Shown: one piece after another, positions 8,598 through 17,301 of the stretch
Numbering within the stretch: the stretch's first letter is position 1
Layout: every line of letters starts with the position of its first letter
Assembly: GCF_003385845.1 (NCBI RefSeq)
Contig: NZ_QRDJ01000009.1
Span: 278,510-342,509 of the forward strand
Length of the DNA: 64,000 bases
Origin: Kushneria indalinina DSM 14324
GTDB lineage: Bacteria; Pseudomonadota; Gammaproteobacteria; Pseudomonadales; Halomonadaceae
Direction of reading: 5' to 3'
Notes under the pieces: model-generated
Database searches by the model: none
Told to the model about the DNA's origin: nothing
The model's input: only the letters and a program-made list of their open reading frames with translations
Translations under genes and position numbers: made by a program

Positions 8598-9452
8598 ATG
8601 TCTTCACTATCCTCGCTGCCTTCATCCGACGCCGCCCTGAGCGATCTGTACTGGCGCCCACTGCACGACACCGACCTGGCCCCGGCCCATGTACTGTCGC
8701 AGGGTCTGGGCTGGCCCCATCGCATCGAGGACTGGGCCATGATGCTCGAGCTGGGCGAGGGGGTAGCGCTGGAGGATCCCGAGGGCACGCTGATCGGCAC
8801 GGGATTTTGCCTGCCGCAGGGTCAGGCGGCCACGCTGGGACTGGTCATCGTTGATGATGCCTGGCAGGGCAAGGGGCTGGGGCGCGCCATGATGACTCGC
8901 CTGATGGCGCTGGCCGGGGATCGCACCCAGTTTCTGGTCGCCACCGTTGCCGGCGCGCCGCTGTATCAAAAACTCGGTTTCACGCCGTGCAACACGGTCT
9001 GCCAGTACCAGGGCGTCGTCACGACCGCCGTGCAGGTGCCGGACACCGACGGGCTGCGCGCCGTGACCGACGAGGACCTTGAATCCGTCATGGCGCTGGC
9101 GCCCGACAACGCTGTTCACCGCAAGGCCGTGGATCAGGCCACGGAGGGCGCCGTCATCGAACGCGACGGCCAACTGGTCGGTATGGCCCTGCGCCGCCCC
9201 TTCGGTCGCGGCGAGCAGATCGGCCCCGTGCTGGCCGAAACGCCAGAGCAGGCCCGCGCGCTAATGGCCTCGCTGCTGGCACGCGCCGAGGGCGCCTTCG
9301 TGCGGCTGGATCTGGTGGATCCGGAAGATGATCAATGGCTGGTCGATACGGGGCTTGCCTGCGTGGATCGGGTGGTGCGCATGCGCCGCGGCCCCGACAG
9401 CGACGCGGCAGCGCTGGTGCGGTTCGGCCTGATCACTCAGGCGATGGGCTGA
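8598..9452 (+). CDS. GNAT family N-acetyltransferase with second acetyltransferase-like domain
   Basis: Predicted acetyl-CoA-dependent N-acyltransferase of 284 residues. The N-terminal GNAT domain covers about residues 15-140, with the acetyl-CoA pyrophosphate loop in VDDAWQGKGLGRAMM (Q/GxGxG/A pattern) and the typical APLYQKLGF motif. The C-terminal half (about 150-284) resembles the second, degenerate domain of YitH-like acetyltransferases. It is the only plus-strand gene in the first 15 kb and splits the minus-strand catabolic genes, so it may be an independent insertion into the island. A strong hairpin follows it. The substrate is unknown. Confidence 0.85.
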   Translation: MSSLSSLPSSDAALSDLYWRPLHDTDLAPAHVLSQGLGWPHRIEDWAMMLELGEGVALEDPEGTLIGTGFCLPQGQAATLGLVIVDDAWQGKGLGRAMMTRLMALAGDRTQFLVATVAGAPLYQKLGFTPCNTVCQYQGVVTTAVQVPDTDGLRAVTDEDLESVMALAPDNAVHRKAVDQATEGAVIERDGQLVGMALRRPFGRGEQIGPVLAETPEQARALMASLLARAEGAFVRLDLVDPEDDQWLVDTGLACVDRVVRMRRGPDSDAAALVRFGLITQAMG

Positions 9453-9457
9453 TCGTT

Positions 9458-9484
9458 GAGGCCGGATGACAGACATCCGGCCTC
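9458..9484. terminator. Hairpin between convergent GNAT and hydantoinase B genes
   Basis: Perfect 11-bp stem GAGGCCGGATG / CATCCGGCCTC with a 5-nt loop ACAGA, 6 nt after the acetyltransferase stop and 18 nt beyond the hyuB stop. No U-tract follows on either strand, so it is either a weak bidirectional terminator or an mRNA-stabilising hairpin. Confidence 0.6.
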
Positions 9485-9501
9485 GATCGTGCCGAGCGGG
9501 T

Positions 9502-11511
9502 CTACGCCGAGTCACGCTGCGGTGACAGGGCCGGATAGCGTTTCATAAGCTGTTCGAACAGCTCATGAATCACCGCGGCACCCTCGACCACCTCTCCTTT
9601 GTCGTAACGCGCCGCCAGGCCATCAAAAAGCTGGTGCTTGATGAAAAATCGCCACGCCACCGGAAGGCTGGCCAGAATATCGGTCAGCGCCGCGTAGCGC
9701 TCGCGCGTCCAGCGCGTTTCGAACGCATCGCGGTACGGGCCATAGGCGAAGGGCGCATCGGGCAGCACGCGCGACTGATCACGCATTGACCGGCGCAGCG
9801 CCTGCGTCTTTTCCTCGCTGACCCGATCATGATCAAGCACCACGCCGTAGTCGGTTCGGGCCCGCTCGGGCGAGACGTAACCACACCGCACATCCCTGAG
9901 CACCTCTTCCGACAGCCGGTCCAGCGGATCGCCGTAGCCACCCGCACCACAGCCCACCAGCCGGATCACGTCACCGGGCTGGCAATGCACGATGTCGGTA
10001 TTGCCGAGCGCCTCGGCATGGTCGGCCTCCGGATTGCGGGTAAAGCGCGCCGTGGCACCGGCCTGACCGCCCAGAATCCCCCAGGAGGCGAAATGCGTGC
10101 GGTCGCGGTTGCGCGCCGTGACCATGGTACCCGGGGAGAACACCTGAAACTCCATGCAAAGCCCCAGCCCACCGCGATAGCGACCCGGCCCGCCGGAGTC
10201 CGGTACCAGGCAGTAGCGGTGCATCAGGATGGGCACTTCGGCCTCGTTGATCTCGACCGGCGTATTGCGCAAAAAGGCCACGTTGGCTCCGGAACCGTCG
10301 CTGCCGTCACCAAAGGGCATGCCGCCGGCGCCGCCGCCGACCGGACCCAGCGAGGCCATCAGCGTGCGTCCGTCACTGTCCATGGTCTTGACGCTCATGA
10401 TGGCAAGACCGGCCGCGGCGCAGGCCGGCAGCCGCTCGGGAATTGCTCGGGAGAAGGCCCCGAAGGTCAAAACGTGGGTGAGCTTGCAGGTCAGACTTCG
10501 CATACCCACGGCCGCCGGCGCCACGGCGTTGACCACACTGCCCTCGGGCAAAACACAGCGCACCGGCCGGTCCAGACCGGCGTTGAGCAAAATGTCGTCC
10601 TGCAGGGTGTAGAGCACATAGTGATAGCCCACCAGCGCCAGAGCGTGGCGCACCATGCCGCCGGTGGGCATGTTGAGCGAGGAGGCCAGCTGCGGATCGC
10701 TGCCGGTGTAATCGAGAATGGCCTCCTCGCCGCGAATCTGCAGATTAAGCGCCAGCCGCATCGGCTTGCCCGCCACGCTGTCCTCGTCGGCGTATTCGGC
10801 GAAGAAATAGTCCCCGTCGGGGACGGTAGCGATCACCTGGCGGGCCTGGCGTTCAGCGTAATCAAGCAGCGCATCCATGCCGGTACAAAAATCCGCCGTC
10901 CCGAAGCGCTCGATGATCTCCAGCACCCGCTTTTCGCCGTTGTGCAGCATCGCGATCTGGGCCATGAGATCGCCCCGGTTCTGCTTTGGCACGCGCACGT
11001 TGGCGGCCATGATGTCGAGCAGCGACTCATCAAGCACACCCTCGCGCACGATTTTGACCGGTGGAAAGCGAATGCCCTCCTGCTCGATTTCGGTGAGCGT
11101 GCGCGACAGCGAGGCCGGCACGGCGCCGCCCATGTCGGTGTTATGAATGTGGCCGCCGACAAAACAGATCAGCATGCCCTGATAAAAGACCGGCTTCCAC
11201 ATCACGATATCCGGAGTGTGGGTGGCCACGCTGCCGCTGTAGGGGTCGTTGGTCATGGCGATATCGCCGGGGCGATAGTCCTCAATCCGTGACAGCACAG
11301 GTCCATAGTCGAGCCCGATATACCAGGTCGCCCCCAGCGTGCGCGGGGAAGCAAAGGCCAGACCCTCGGGTGTGATCAGCGCACACGAGAAGTCTTCGGT
11401 TTCCTTGATAAAGGTCGAGTGCGCCGTACGTACCAGGGTGTAGGCCATGCTTTCGGCCGCTGCCACACAGTAGTTGGCAAAGATCTGCACAACGGTGTTG
11501 TCAAAGGCCAT
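9502..11511 (-). CDS. hyuB: Hydantoinase B/oxoprolinase family protein
   Basis: Beta-type subunit of an ATP-dependent hydantoinase/oxoprolinase, 669 residues. The N-terminus has AESMAYTLVRTAHSTFIKE and ETEDFSCALI. It also has MTNDPYSGSVATHTPDI, the metal-region signature (NDPYxG…H) of HyuB and the acetone carboxylase alpha family. VPDSGGPGRYRGGLG in the C-terminal half is also diagnostic. The start is preceded by GGGGAG and overlaps the end of hyuA by 11 nt, indicating a coupled A/B complex. Members hydrolyse cyclic amides such as N-methylhydantoin or 5-oxoproline using ATP from the A subunit. It fits with the oxidases and dehydrogenase of the island in degrading an N-containing ring compound, which is inference. 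Confidence 0.93.
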   Translation of the reverse strand: MAFDNTVVQIFANYCVAAAESMAYTLVRTAHSTFIKETEDFSCALITPEGLAFASPRTLGATWYIGLDYGPVLSRIEDYRPGDIAMTNDPYSGSVATHTPDIVMWKPVFYQGMLICFVGGHIHNTDMGGAVPASLSRTLTEIEQEGIRFPPVKIVREGVLDESLLDIMAANVRVPKQNRGDLMAQIAMLHNGEKRVLEIIERFGTADFCTGMDALLDYAERQARQVIATVPDGDYFFAEYADEDSVAGKPMRLALNLQIRGEEAILDYTGSDPQLASSLNMPTGGMVRHALALVGYHYVLYTLQDDILLNAGLDRPVRCVLPEGSVVNAVAPAAVGMRSLTCKLTHVLTFGAFSRAIPERLPACAAAGLAIMSVKTMDSDGRTLMASLGPVGGGAGGMPFGDGSDGSGANVAFLRNTPVEINEAEVPILMHRYCLVPDSGGPGRYRGGLGLCMEFQVFSPGTMVTARNRDRTHFASWGILGGQAGATARFTRNPEADHAEALGNTDIVHCQPGDVIRLVGCGAGGYGDPLDRLSEEVLRDVRCGYVSPERARTDYGVVLDHDRVSEEKTQALRRSMRDQSRVLPDAPFAYGPYRDAFETRWTRERYAALTDILASLPVAWRFFIKHQLFDGLAARYDKGEVVEGAAVIHELFEQLMKRYPALSPQRDSA

Positions 11512-13570
11512 CGCGGTTCTCCCCGTTCGTTACGGCGTTATTGATCAGATGCAGATTGCCCCAGCCGTCAACGCTGACGGAAAAGCCCGGCAGCACGCTG
11601 GTGGTGGTGTCGTCCTGGGCCACGATAGCCGGCCCCTCAAAGCGGTGCCCCGATCTCAGATCGGACCTGCGATACAGCGCCACCCGACGATGGGCGCCGT
11701 CCATCCAGGCCTGCACGTGATCACAGGGGCGTGCCGGTTCCCGAGCGGTTTCGATGGTTTTCAGAGTAGGCTTGGGAGTGGGCACGGTGGCGATCAGGCG
11801 CAGCGATACCACCTGAATGTCGGCCCCTTCGTCGCGATAGTGATAAAGGCGCTCGTGCTCGCGATGAAAGGCGTCGCGCAGCGCCGACAGCTTCCCGTGG
11901 CGAACATCCTCAACGGTCAGGGGCGTTTCGATCTCGAACGACTGGCCCTTGTAGCGCATTTCGGCGGAGAGCGTGAGCTCGGGGGCGGCGTCGCCGGCCT
12001 CCTCGACGATCCAGTCGCGTGCTTCGCGCTCCAGCGCTGCCCGGTCCTGATCCAGCCGCTCAAGCGTGGCCTGAGTCAGGTCATACCAGGTGATGCGCAC
12101 GAAGTCGTTGCGGGTGTCCGCGATCAGACCGCCCAGAGCGCTGAGCACGCCGGGCGTAGTGGGCACGGCAATGGTCTGCATGTGTAGCGTACGCGCCAGA
12201 TAGCAGGCCAGCATCGGCCCGGCCCCGCCAAAAGGCATCAGCGAAAACTGGCGCGGGTCGATCCCGAAGCGCGATACCAGCCGGCTGATGCCGGCATACA
12301 TGCCCGAAATCGCCACGTTGACGATGGCCTCGGCCGTGGCTTCCACCGGCTGGCCCAGTGTCTCGGCCAGCTGCCCTACCGCCCGGCGCGATGCGGCAAT
12401 ATCAAGGTTGACCGTGTCGTAGCCCAGCGGTGACTGGCCCAGGATGCCCATGACGGCAAAGGCATCGGTGATGGTGGGCGCCGTGCCGCCGCGCCCGTAG
12501 CACACCGGTCCGGGCGTCGAGCCGGCACTTTCGGGGCCGACCTTGAGCACGCCGAGCGTGTCGACACTGGCAATCGAGCCGCCGCCGTCACCGATCGAGG
12601 TCACCGACACCGACGGAATATGAATCTGATAGTCGCCGATATATTCACCGGTGGCGTAGCGCGGCGCGCCGCCCACGATCAGGGCCACATCCGCGGTGGT
12701 GCCACCGATGTCCAGACTCATCACGTTGTCGATACCGCAAAGCCTGGCCATCCAGGCCGCGCCGATCACCCCCGAGGCCGTGCCGGACAAGATCATCTGC
12801 ACGCAGTCGGTCTTGCCCCGCTCGGCACTCATGATGCCGCCGTTGGATTTCGTCACCTGCAGCGGCGCGGTCACGCCAGTCTCGATCAGGGCCTTTTGCA
12901 GCGAGCCCAGATAGTGCGAAACCCGGGGCTGAACGTAGCCGCCGATCACGGCGGTCACGGTGCGCTCGTATTCGCGAATGGTCGGCCAGACATCGCTGGC
13001 GCAGGAGACAAAAAACCCCGGCATCGCCGCCTCGATCAGGTCGCGCACGCGGTGCTCGTGCACCGGGTTGCGGTAGGCGTGCAAAAGCGAGATCACCACA
13101 CCCTCGCAGCCGGTGCGCTCAAGCCCTTTGATGGTCTCGGCGATGCCGCTCTCATCCAGCGGCGCGATCTCCTCGCCCTGGGCGTTGAGGCGCCCGTCGA
13201 TGCCAAAGGTGCAGTGTCGGTCGATCAGAGGCGCCGGGCGCACGGACATCAGGTGGTACATGTCCGGCGTCTTGAGACGCGCGATGTTGAGTACGTCCTC
13301 GAAGTGGCGATTGGTGATCAGCCCCAGCCGAATGCCGCGACGCTGGACCACGGCGTTAACCCCAACGGTCGTGCCGTGAGTGAAGTGCACCACCTCGGCC
13401 GGGTCGATGCCATAGCGCCGTGACAACGTCTCCATGCCGGTGATGACCTCACTGCCGGGGCTATCGGGCCGGGAAAAGACCTTGAGGCTTTCAAGCACGC
13501 CGGTCGCGTCATCCAGTACGGCGAAATCCGTAAAGGACCCGCCAATATCCACTCCAATGCGAAGGCCCAT
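11501..13570 (-). CDS. hyuA: Hydantoinase A/oxoprolinase family protein (ATPase subunit)
   Basis: ATP-binding subunit, 689 residues, with the actin-like (ASKHA) fold. The phosphate-1 motif GVDIGGSFTDFAVLD is near the N-terminus, VVHFTHGTTVGVNAVVQR follows in the Hydant_A_N domain, and SLDIGGTTADVALIVGG is the second phosphate motif. SFEIETPL lies in the C-terminal part. It phosphorylates the ring carbonyl so that HyuB can open it, as in ATP-dependent N-methylhydantoinase. The AGGAG upstream is 10 nt from the ATG. A 96-nt gap separates it from the upstream FAD oxidoreductase, probably the first gene of this transcript. The exact substrate is not readable. Confidence 0.94.
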   Translation of the reverse strand: MGLRIGVDIGGSFTDFAVLDDATGVLESLKVFSRPDSPGSEVITGMETLSRRYGIDPAEVVHFTHGTTVGVNAVVQRRGIRLGLITNRHFEDVLNIARLKTPDMYHLMSVRPAPLIDRHCTFGIDGRLNAQGEEIAPLDESGIAETIKGLERTGCEGVVISLLHAYRNPVHEHRVRDLIEAAMPGFFVSCASDVWPTIREYERTVTAVIGGYVQPRVSHYLGSLQKALIETGVTAPLQVTKSNGGIMSAERGKTDCVQMILSGTASGVIGAAWMARLCGIDNVMSLDIGGTTADVALIVGGAPRYATGEYIGDYQIHIPSVSVTSIGDGGGSIASVDTLGVLKVGPESAGSTPGPVCYGRGGTAPTITDAFAVMGILGQSPLGYDTVNLDIAASRRAVGQLAETLGQPVEATAEAIVNVAISGMYAGISRLVSRFGIDPRQFSLMPFGGAGPMLACYLARTLHMQTIAVPTTPGVLSALGGLIADTRNDFVRITWYDLTQATLERLDQDRAALEREARDWIVEEAGDAAPELTLSAEMRYKGQSFEIETPLTVEDVRHGKLSALRDAFHREHERLYHYRDEGADIQVVSLRLIATVPTPKPTLKTIETAREPARPCDHVQAWMDGAHRRVALYRRSDLRSGHRFEGPAIVAQDDTTTSVLPGFSVSVDGWGNLHLINNAVTNGENRDGL

Positions 13571-13666
13571 GGGCGGCGTACTCCTGTCGTTTGTGGGTCA
13601 TTGTTTTAAGTGATGCATCGCTGGAAAGGCGCTCAACGCCTGTGCCACGGGCCTGGAGGCGCCGCG

Positions 13667-15004
13667 TCACGGCCGGCGTGTGCGCTCCTCCTGGCGTCGA
13701 TCGAGACGGTCGCGCCACTGGTAGTAGCTGCCCAGCACCGGCATGAACCATGGCCTGCCGTGATAGAGCGGATGCCCGGGCAGCGGTGTGCCAAAGGCAC
13801 TGTTTTCGAGCGGTTCCCCCTCGATGAGATGCCGGGCAAGGCGATGGCCCAGCCAGCTCATGGTCGTAATGCCGCTGCCATTGCAGCCCAGGGCGTAATA
13901 GCATTCCGACGCCGTCCGGCCGATATGGGGCAGCGCGTCCAGCGTGACCGCCACGCGCCCGCCCCAGCTGAAACTCACCGACACGTCACGCAGCTGAGGA
14001 AAACGCGCCACCATCTGCTGATGCAGCATGCCGGCACTCTGGCGCCGGTTGAGCGGATAAAAGCGCGCCCGGCCGCCGAACAGGAATCGCTTTCCGTCCG
14101 GCGAATAGCGGTAGTAGGTCGTCACGCGCCCGGTATCAGCCACGCTGCGTTTTCCGGGAATCAGCGCATGTTGCAACGCCTCGGGCAGGATCTGCGTAGC
14201 GATCTGATGGGAGGTGACCGGCACGATGCCGCGGCGAAGCGCCGGTGACAGCGCCCCGGTGTAGCCGTTGGTCGCGATGATCACGCGCGCCGCGTTCAGC
14301 CGGCCCTGTGGGGTGGTGAGTCGGTAGTGCGCCCCTTCACGTGTGATATCGGTCACCGGCGTCTGGCTGCACAGCCGAACGCCAGCGGCCTGGGCGGCCG
14401 AGAGCAGCCCGGCGTAGTACTTTGCCGGATGAAGCTGGCCGGCCCCGTTGATCAACACCCCACCCACGTAGGCGTCGGTGGCCAGCTCCTCTCTTAACGC
14501 CTCGCGTGAGAGCACCTGCACATCGCTGTCGGTCAGCGCGTTGAGTCGTTCGATTCGGGCCTGCCATTTCTCGAGGTGCGCCCGGGTCCAGGCCGGCGCC
14601 AGACGGCCCGAGCGGCGGTAGTCGCAGTCGATGTCTTCTCGCTTGATCAGGGATTCCAGAAACCGATAGCCGGCCGCGGCTTCCGTGAGCCTTGCCTCGA
14701 CGCGTGCCGGATCAAGCGCCGCCCTGCCCGTCATGCTCTTGCCAACGTTGACGCCGCCGGTTACCTGACCACCGCTGAGCGTACTGGCGCCGGCACCCAG
14801 CAGACCAGCCTCCAGCACGGTCACCGTCTCGCCATGGCGTGCCAATTCGAGCGCGCAGCAAAGACCTGCATAGCCGGCGCCGACAATTGCCGTGTGTGTT
14901 TCACGTGAAACATCCCTCGTTCCACTGTCGTGAGGCTGCCACACCTCCCACCAGTAGGGGGTCTCGCGAAAATCATCGGCCAGAAAGGACTGTGCTGGTG
15001 CCAT
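13667..15004 (-). CDS. FAD-dependent oxidoreductase, DAO family (PuuB-like), with embedded parS
   Basis: Third DAO-fold oxidase of the island, 445 residues, and the first gene after the divergent IclR regulator. The FAD site TAIVGAGYAGLCCALELA begins near residue 38. STLSGGQVTGGVN replaces the RNGGQ motif of its 3253-4527 relative, and GCNGSGITTMSWLGHRLA is the C-terminal flavin motif. The ending GRPWFMPVLGSYYQWRDRL matches the other PuuB-like copy. Codons 32-37 (VSRETH) are written with a perfect parS sequence, so the DNA serves two purposes. Likely role: oxidation of an amine or N-methyl group on the catabolic substrate. Confidence 0.9.
   Translation of the reverse strand: MAPAQSFLADDFRETPYWWEVWQPHDSGTRDVSRETHTAIVGAGYAGLCCALELARHGETVTVLEAGLLGAGASTLSGGQVTGGVNVGKSMTGRAALDPARVEARLTEAAAGYRFLESLIKREDIDCDYRRSGRLAPAWTRAHLEKWQARIERLNALTDSDVQVLSREALREELATDAYVGGVLINGAGQLHPAKYYAGLLSAAQAAGVRLCSQTPVTDITREGAHYRLTTPQGRLNAARVIIATNGYTGALSPALRRGIVPVTSHQIATQILPEALQHALIPGKRSVADTGRVTTYYRYSPDGKRFLFGGRARFYPLNRRQSAGMLHQQMVARFPQLRDVSVSFSWGGRVAVTLDALPHIGRTASECYYALGCNGSGITTMSWLGHRLARHLIEGEPLENSAFGTPLPGHPLYHGRPWFMPVLGSYYQWRDRLDRRQEERTRRP
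14897..14912. other. parS (ParB-binding) site, perfect consensus, inside a coding sequence
   Basis: The 16-bp palindrome TGTTTCACGTGAAACA is identical to the widely conserved parS consensus recognised by chromosomal ParB. It lies within codons 31-37 of the minus-strand oxidoreductase gene and is read as part of DVSRETH. Embedding of parS in ordinary genes is typical of chromosomal segregation systems. A second perfect copy is at 48165-48180. Confidence 0.9.
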
Positions 15005-15062
15005 CTCCTGCTCCCGAATGCCCCCTCGATCAACGAGTGGGGAAAGCGCGCCTCACGTCGTG

Positions 15063-15081
15063 CCATATTATGGAACGCCAT
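15063..15081. promoter_or_regulatory. Candidate IclR-type operator in divergent promoter region
   Basis: Overlapping inverted repeats in the 202-bp gap between the divergent oxidoreductase and IclR genes: CCATA-T-TATGG (15063-15073), and the same TATGG facing a further CCAT after AACG. A TATATAAA stretch follows directly and could serve as a -10 region toward the regulator. An autoregulatory and pathway-control site for the IclR protein is plausible. This rests only on symmetry and position. Confidence 0.4.
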
Positions 15082-15206
15082 GCCATATATAAACGCTACA
15101 CGCCCGAACCCGCTGCTGGCAACTTCTTTTGCATGTGCGAGTCGGGGTGGGACGAGCGCAGAGCAAGCCGATACACTGTGGCTCTGCACCGAGACATGAG
15201 CCGCCA

Positions 15207-15959
15207 ATGAAGAGTCTTTTGAAAAGCCTGGAAATACTGGAGGCGGTCGCCGAACACCAGCCGGTCAGCGTGGGTGAGCTGGCCAAACGACTGTCACTGC
15301 CCAAATCAACGGTGCAGCGGGTGCTGCTGACCTTTCACGAGGCGGGCTGGCTGCGCCAGCGTCGTGGTGATATGACCCGCTGGGAGGTAGGGGCGCGGAT
15401 ACTGGGCGTGCGCCCGCCCGAACTCAACGGGGGCAGGCTCTATGCAGCGGCTCGCGAGCCCATGCGTGAACTGCGCGATGCCACCAATGAGACCGTTCAT
15501 CTATCGATCCCTGACGGGCTCAACAGCGTGGTACTGATCGACCGCGCCGACTGCCAGCAAAACGTGCGCACCTTCAGCCCACTGGGCGATGCGGCCCCCT
15601 TTCACGCCACCGCCAACGGCATGGCGATCATGGCGTGGTTGAGTGATCAGGAGATCGACGACATCATTGCCCGCGGTCTGCCCGCCTTTACCGAACAGAC
15701 CATTACCCGGCCCGACAGGCTGCGCGAGGAGCTCGCGGCCATTCGCCAGCGCGGCTACTCGCTGAACATGTCGAACTACCGACCGGCCATCTGCGCCATC
15801 GGCGCCGCCATCATGGATGCCGACAACCGTCCCGTAGGCAGCCTGTGCATCTCCATGCCTCAATCGCGCTATGACCCGGCAAGGCTGTCGCAGTGGGGGC
15901 AGCAGGTCGTCGAAGCCGCACGTCGGATCAGCCTGATGCAGCCTGCCGACCCGATCTGA
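15207..15959 (+). CDS. IclR family transcriptional regulator
   Basis: DNA-binding regulator of 250 residues, divergent from the catabolic island. The winged helix-turn-helix occupies about residues 7-65 (VGELAKRLSLPKSTVQRVL at about 22-40). The IclR effector domain follows, with TVHLSIPDG, the invariant-type FHATANGMAIMAW and NMSNYRPAICAIGAAI. Start placed at ATG 15207, which gives the usual MKSLLKSLEIL opening; a longer open frame upstream has no IclR homology. It likely senses the imported compound or a breakdown product and controls the minus-strand operon beginning at 15004. It converges tail-to-tail with the aldo/keto reductase. Confidence 0.92.
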   Translation: MKSLLKSLEILEAVAEHQPVSVGELAKRLSLPKSTVQRVLLTFHEAGWLRQRRGDMTRWEVGARILGVRPPELNGGRLYAAAREPMRELRDATNETVHLSIPDGLNSVVLIDRADCQQNVRTFSPLGDAAPFHATANGMAIMAWLSDQEIDDIIARGLPAFTEQTITRPDRLREELAAIRQRGYSLNMSNYRPAICAIGAAIMDADNRPVGSLCISMPQSRYDPARLSQWGQQVVEAARRISLMQPADPI

Positions 15960-15979
15960 CAGGCCGGCAGGTCACGACA

Positions 15980-17113
15980 TCAGCCCGGTACGGGCGCGTC
16001 ACTCTCGATCAACCCTTCCGATTTCAGCGCGTCCCAGAACTCCGCCGGAATATCGACGGTCATCGAGGCCTGATTTTCGCGGGCATGCTCGGCCGTGCGA
16101 GCGCCGGGAATGGTGGCGCCAACCACGTCGGGTGCGGCGGTGAACTGCAGCGCCGCGGTGCGCAGGTTGGTGCCGTGCTCGCGGGCAATGGCGCTGATGC
16201 GATCGCGCTGCTCTGCAAAACCATCGGGAATGTCGGTGCTATACATCCAGTGGTTGCTGCCGGCCAGAAAGCCCGAACCCAGCGGCGCGCCGATCACCAG
16301 CGACACGTCGCGCTTGCGGCAGGCCGGAAACAGCCGGTCCAGCGCGTCGCGATGGTTGAGCAGGGTGTACTGCGTGGCCTGCAAAATGACATCGGGGTTA
16401 CCGGCGTCCATGGCGGCCAGGCTCGGCTCAATCTCGTTGACGCCCATGCCCCAGCCGCCAATGATGCCTTCATCACGCAGGCGCTCGAGTTCGGGGATGG
16501 CGCCCTTGCGGGCGATTTCGAAATACTCTTTCCACTGCGACCCCATGTCCTCGTTGTCCGGCGACAGATCATGGATATAGGCCAGATCGATCTTGGACAC
16601 GCCCATGCGCTGCAGACTGTCCTCGATCGAGCGACGCACGCCGTCGGCGGAGTAGTCATAGCGGTAGTCAGTGCGAAGGTTGCCCTTCCACATGCCCACG
16701 CTTCCCACCGAAGCATCCGGGGTCAACAGCCGCCCGACCTTGGTCGAGAGCAGATATTCGCTCGGGTCCCTGTCGGACAGGAAATGGCCCATGCGTCGCT
16801 CGGAAAGCCCCAGTCCGTACCAGGGGGAGGTATCGAAATAGCGCGTACCGCTCTCCCAGGCCGCCGCCAGCATGGCGCGCGCCTCTTCATTGGAGGTGAC
16901 CCGGTACATGTTACCCATCTGGGTGCCGCCCACCCCGTACTTGTGCTCGGGGGGAAAGCGGTCCATGGCCAGCGGCGGATTGTTCGGCAGTGCCTCGTCG
17001 CGCCGGCCCTGTTCGTTGTCGCCGCCCTTCTCTGCCGCCATGAGTCGCGGTGCGGCCACGCCTGCGGCGGCGGCCACGGCACTCAGGGCCAGAAAATCGC
17101 GTCTTGATGCCAT
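15980..17113 (-). CDS. Tat-exported aldo/keto reductase
   Basis: NAD(P)-dependent oxidoreductase of the aldo/keto reductase superfamily, 377 residues, similar to D-threo-aldose 1-dehydrogenases. It opens with a clear Tat signal (SRRDFLAL at residues 3-10, then an Ala-rich hydrophobic stretch to about residue 27), so a periplasmic location is predicted, unusual for a nicotinamide-dependent enzyme. The catalytic tetrad is visible: Asp and Tyr in FDTSPWYGLGLSERR, Lys in LSTKVGRLL, His in YIHDLSP. AGGAGA lies 8 nt before the ATG. It is isolated between an IclR gene and a terminator, so no pathway is evident. Confidence 0.88.
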   Translation of the reverse strand: MASRRDFLALSAVAAAAGVAAPRLMAAEKGGDNEQGRRDEALPNNPPLAMDRFPPEHKYGVGGTQMGNMYRVTSNEEARAMLAAAWESGTRYFDTSPWYGLGLSERRMGHFLSDRDPSEYLLSTKVGRLLTPDASVGSVGMWKGNLRTDYRYDYSADGVRRSIEDSLQRMGVSKIDLAYIHDLSPDNEDMGSQWKEYFEIARKGAIPELERLRDEGIIGGWGMGVNEIEPSLAAMDAGNPDVILQATQYTLLNHRDALDRLFPACRKRDVSLVIGAPLGSGFLAGSNHWMYSTDIPDGFAEQRDRISAIAREHGTNLRTAALQFTAAPDVVGATIPGARTAEHARENQASMTVDIPAEFWDALKSEGLIESDAPVPG

Positions 17114-17220
17114 AGCGATGTCTCCTGTCGTGACAAATGATGGGGAAAGCCTGGAACAGCATCACCCTGCCAGCCAGTCCCGCCCGGTTATCACGGATCT
17201 TCTCTGTGGGGACGCAGGAT

Positions 17221-17254
17221 AAAAAACGCCCGCCCGGCAATGCCGGACGGGCGT
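17221..17254 (-). terminator. Rho-independent terminator of the sugar-acid operon
   Basis: On the minus strand a 13-bp G+C-rich stem with one mismatch (ACGCCCGTCCGGC / GCCGGGCGGGCGT, ATT loop) is followed directly by a run of T. It lies 48 nt past the stop of the dehydrogenase gene at 17302, so it ends that transcript before the aldo/keto reductase gene. Confidence 0.85.
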
Positions 17255-17301
17255 CCTGTGGCTACCTGCTCATTCCCTGATGAGTCGGGGCATCCCGCCG
17301 G

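Noticed and set aside
15942..15971. Inverted repeat CCTGCCG/CGGCAGG at the end of the IclR gene as terminator
   Set aside because: Stem is short with a 16-nt loop, overlaps the coding end and has no T-run.
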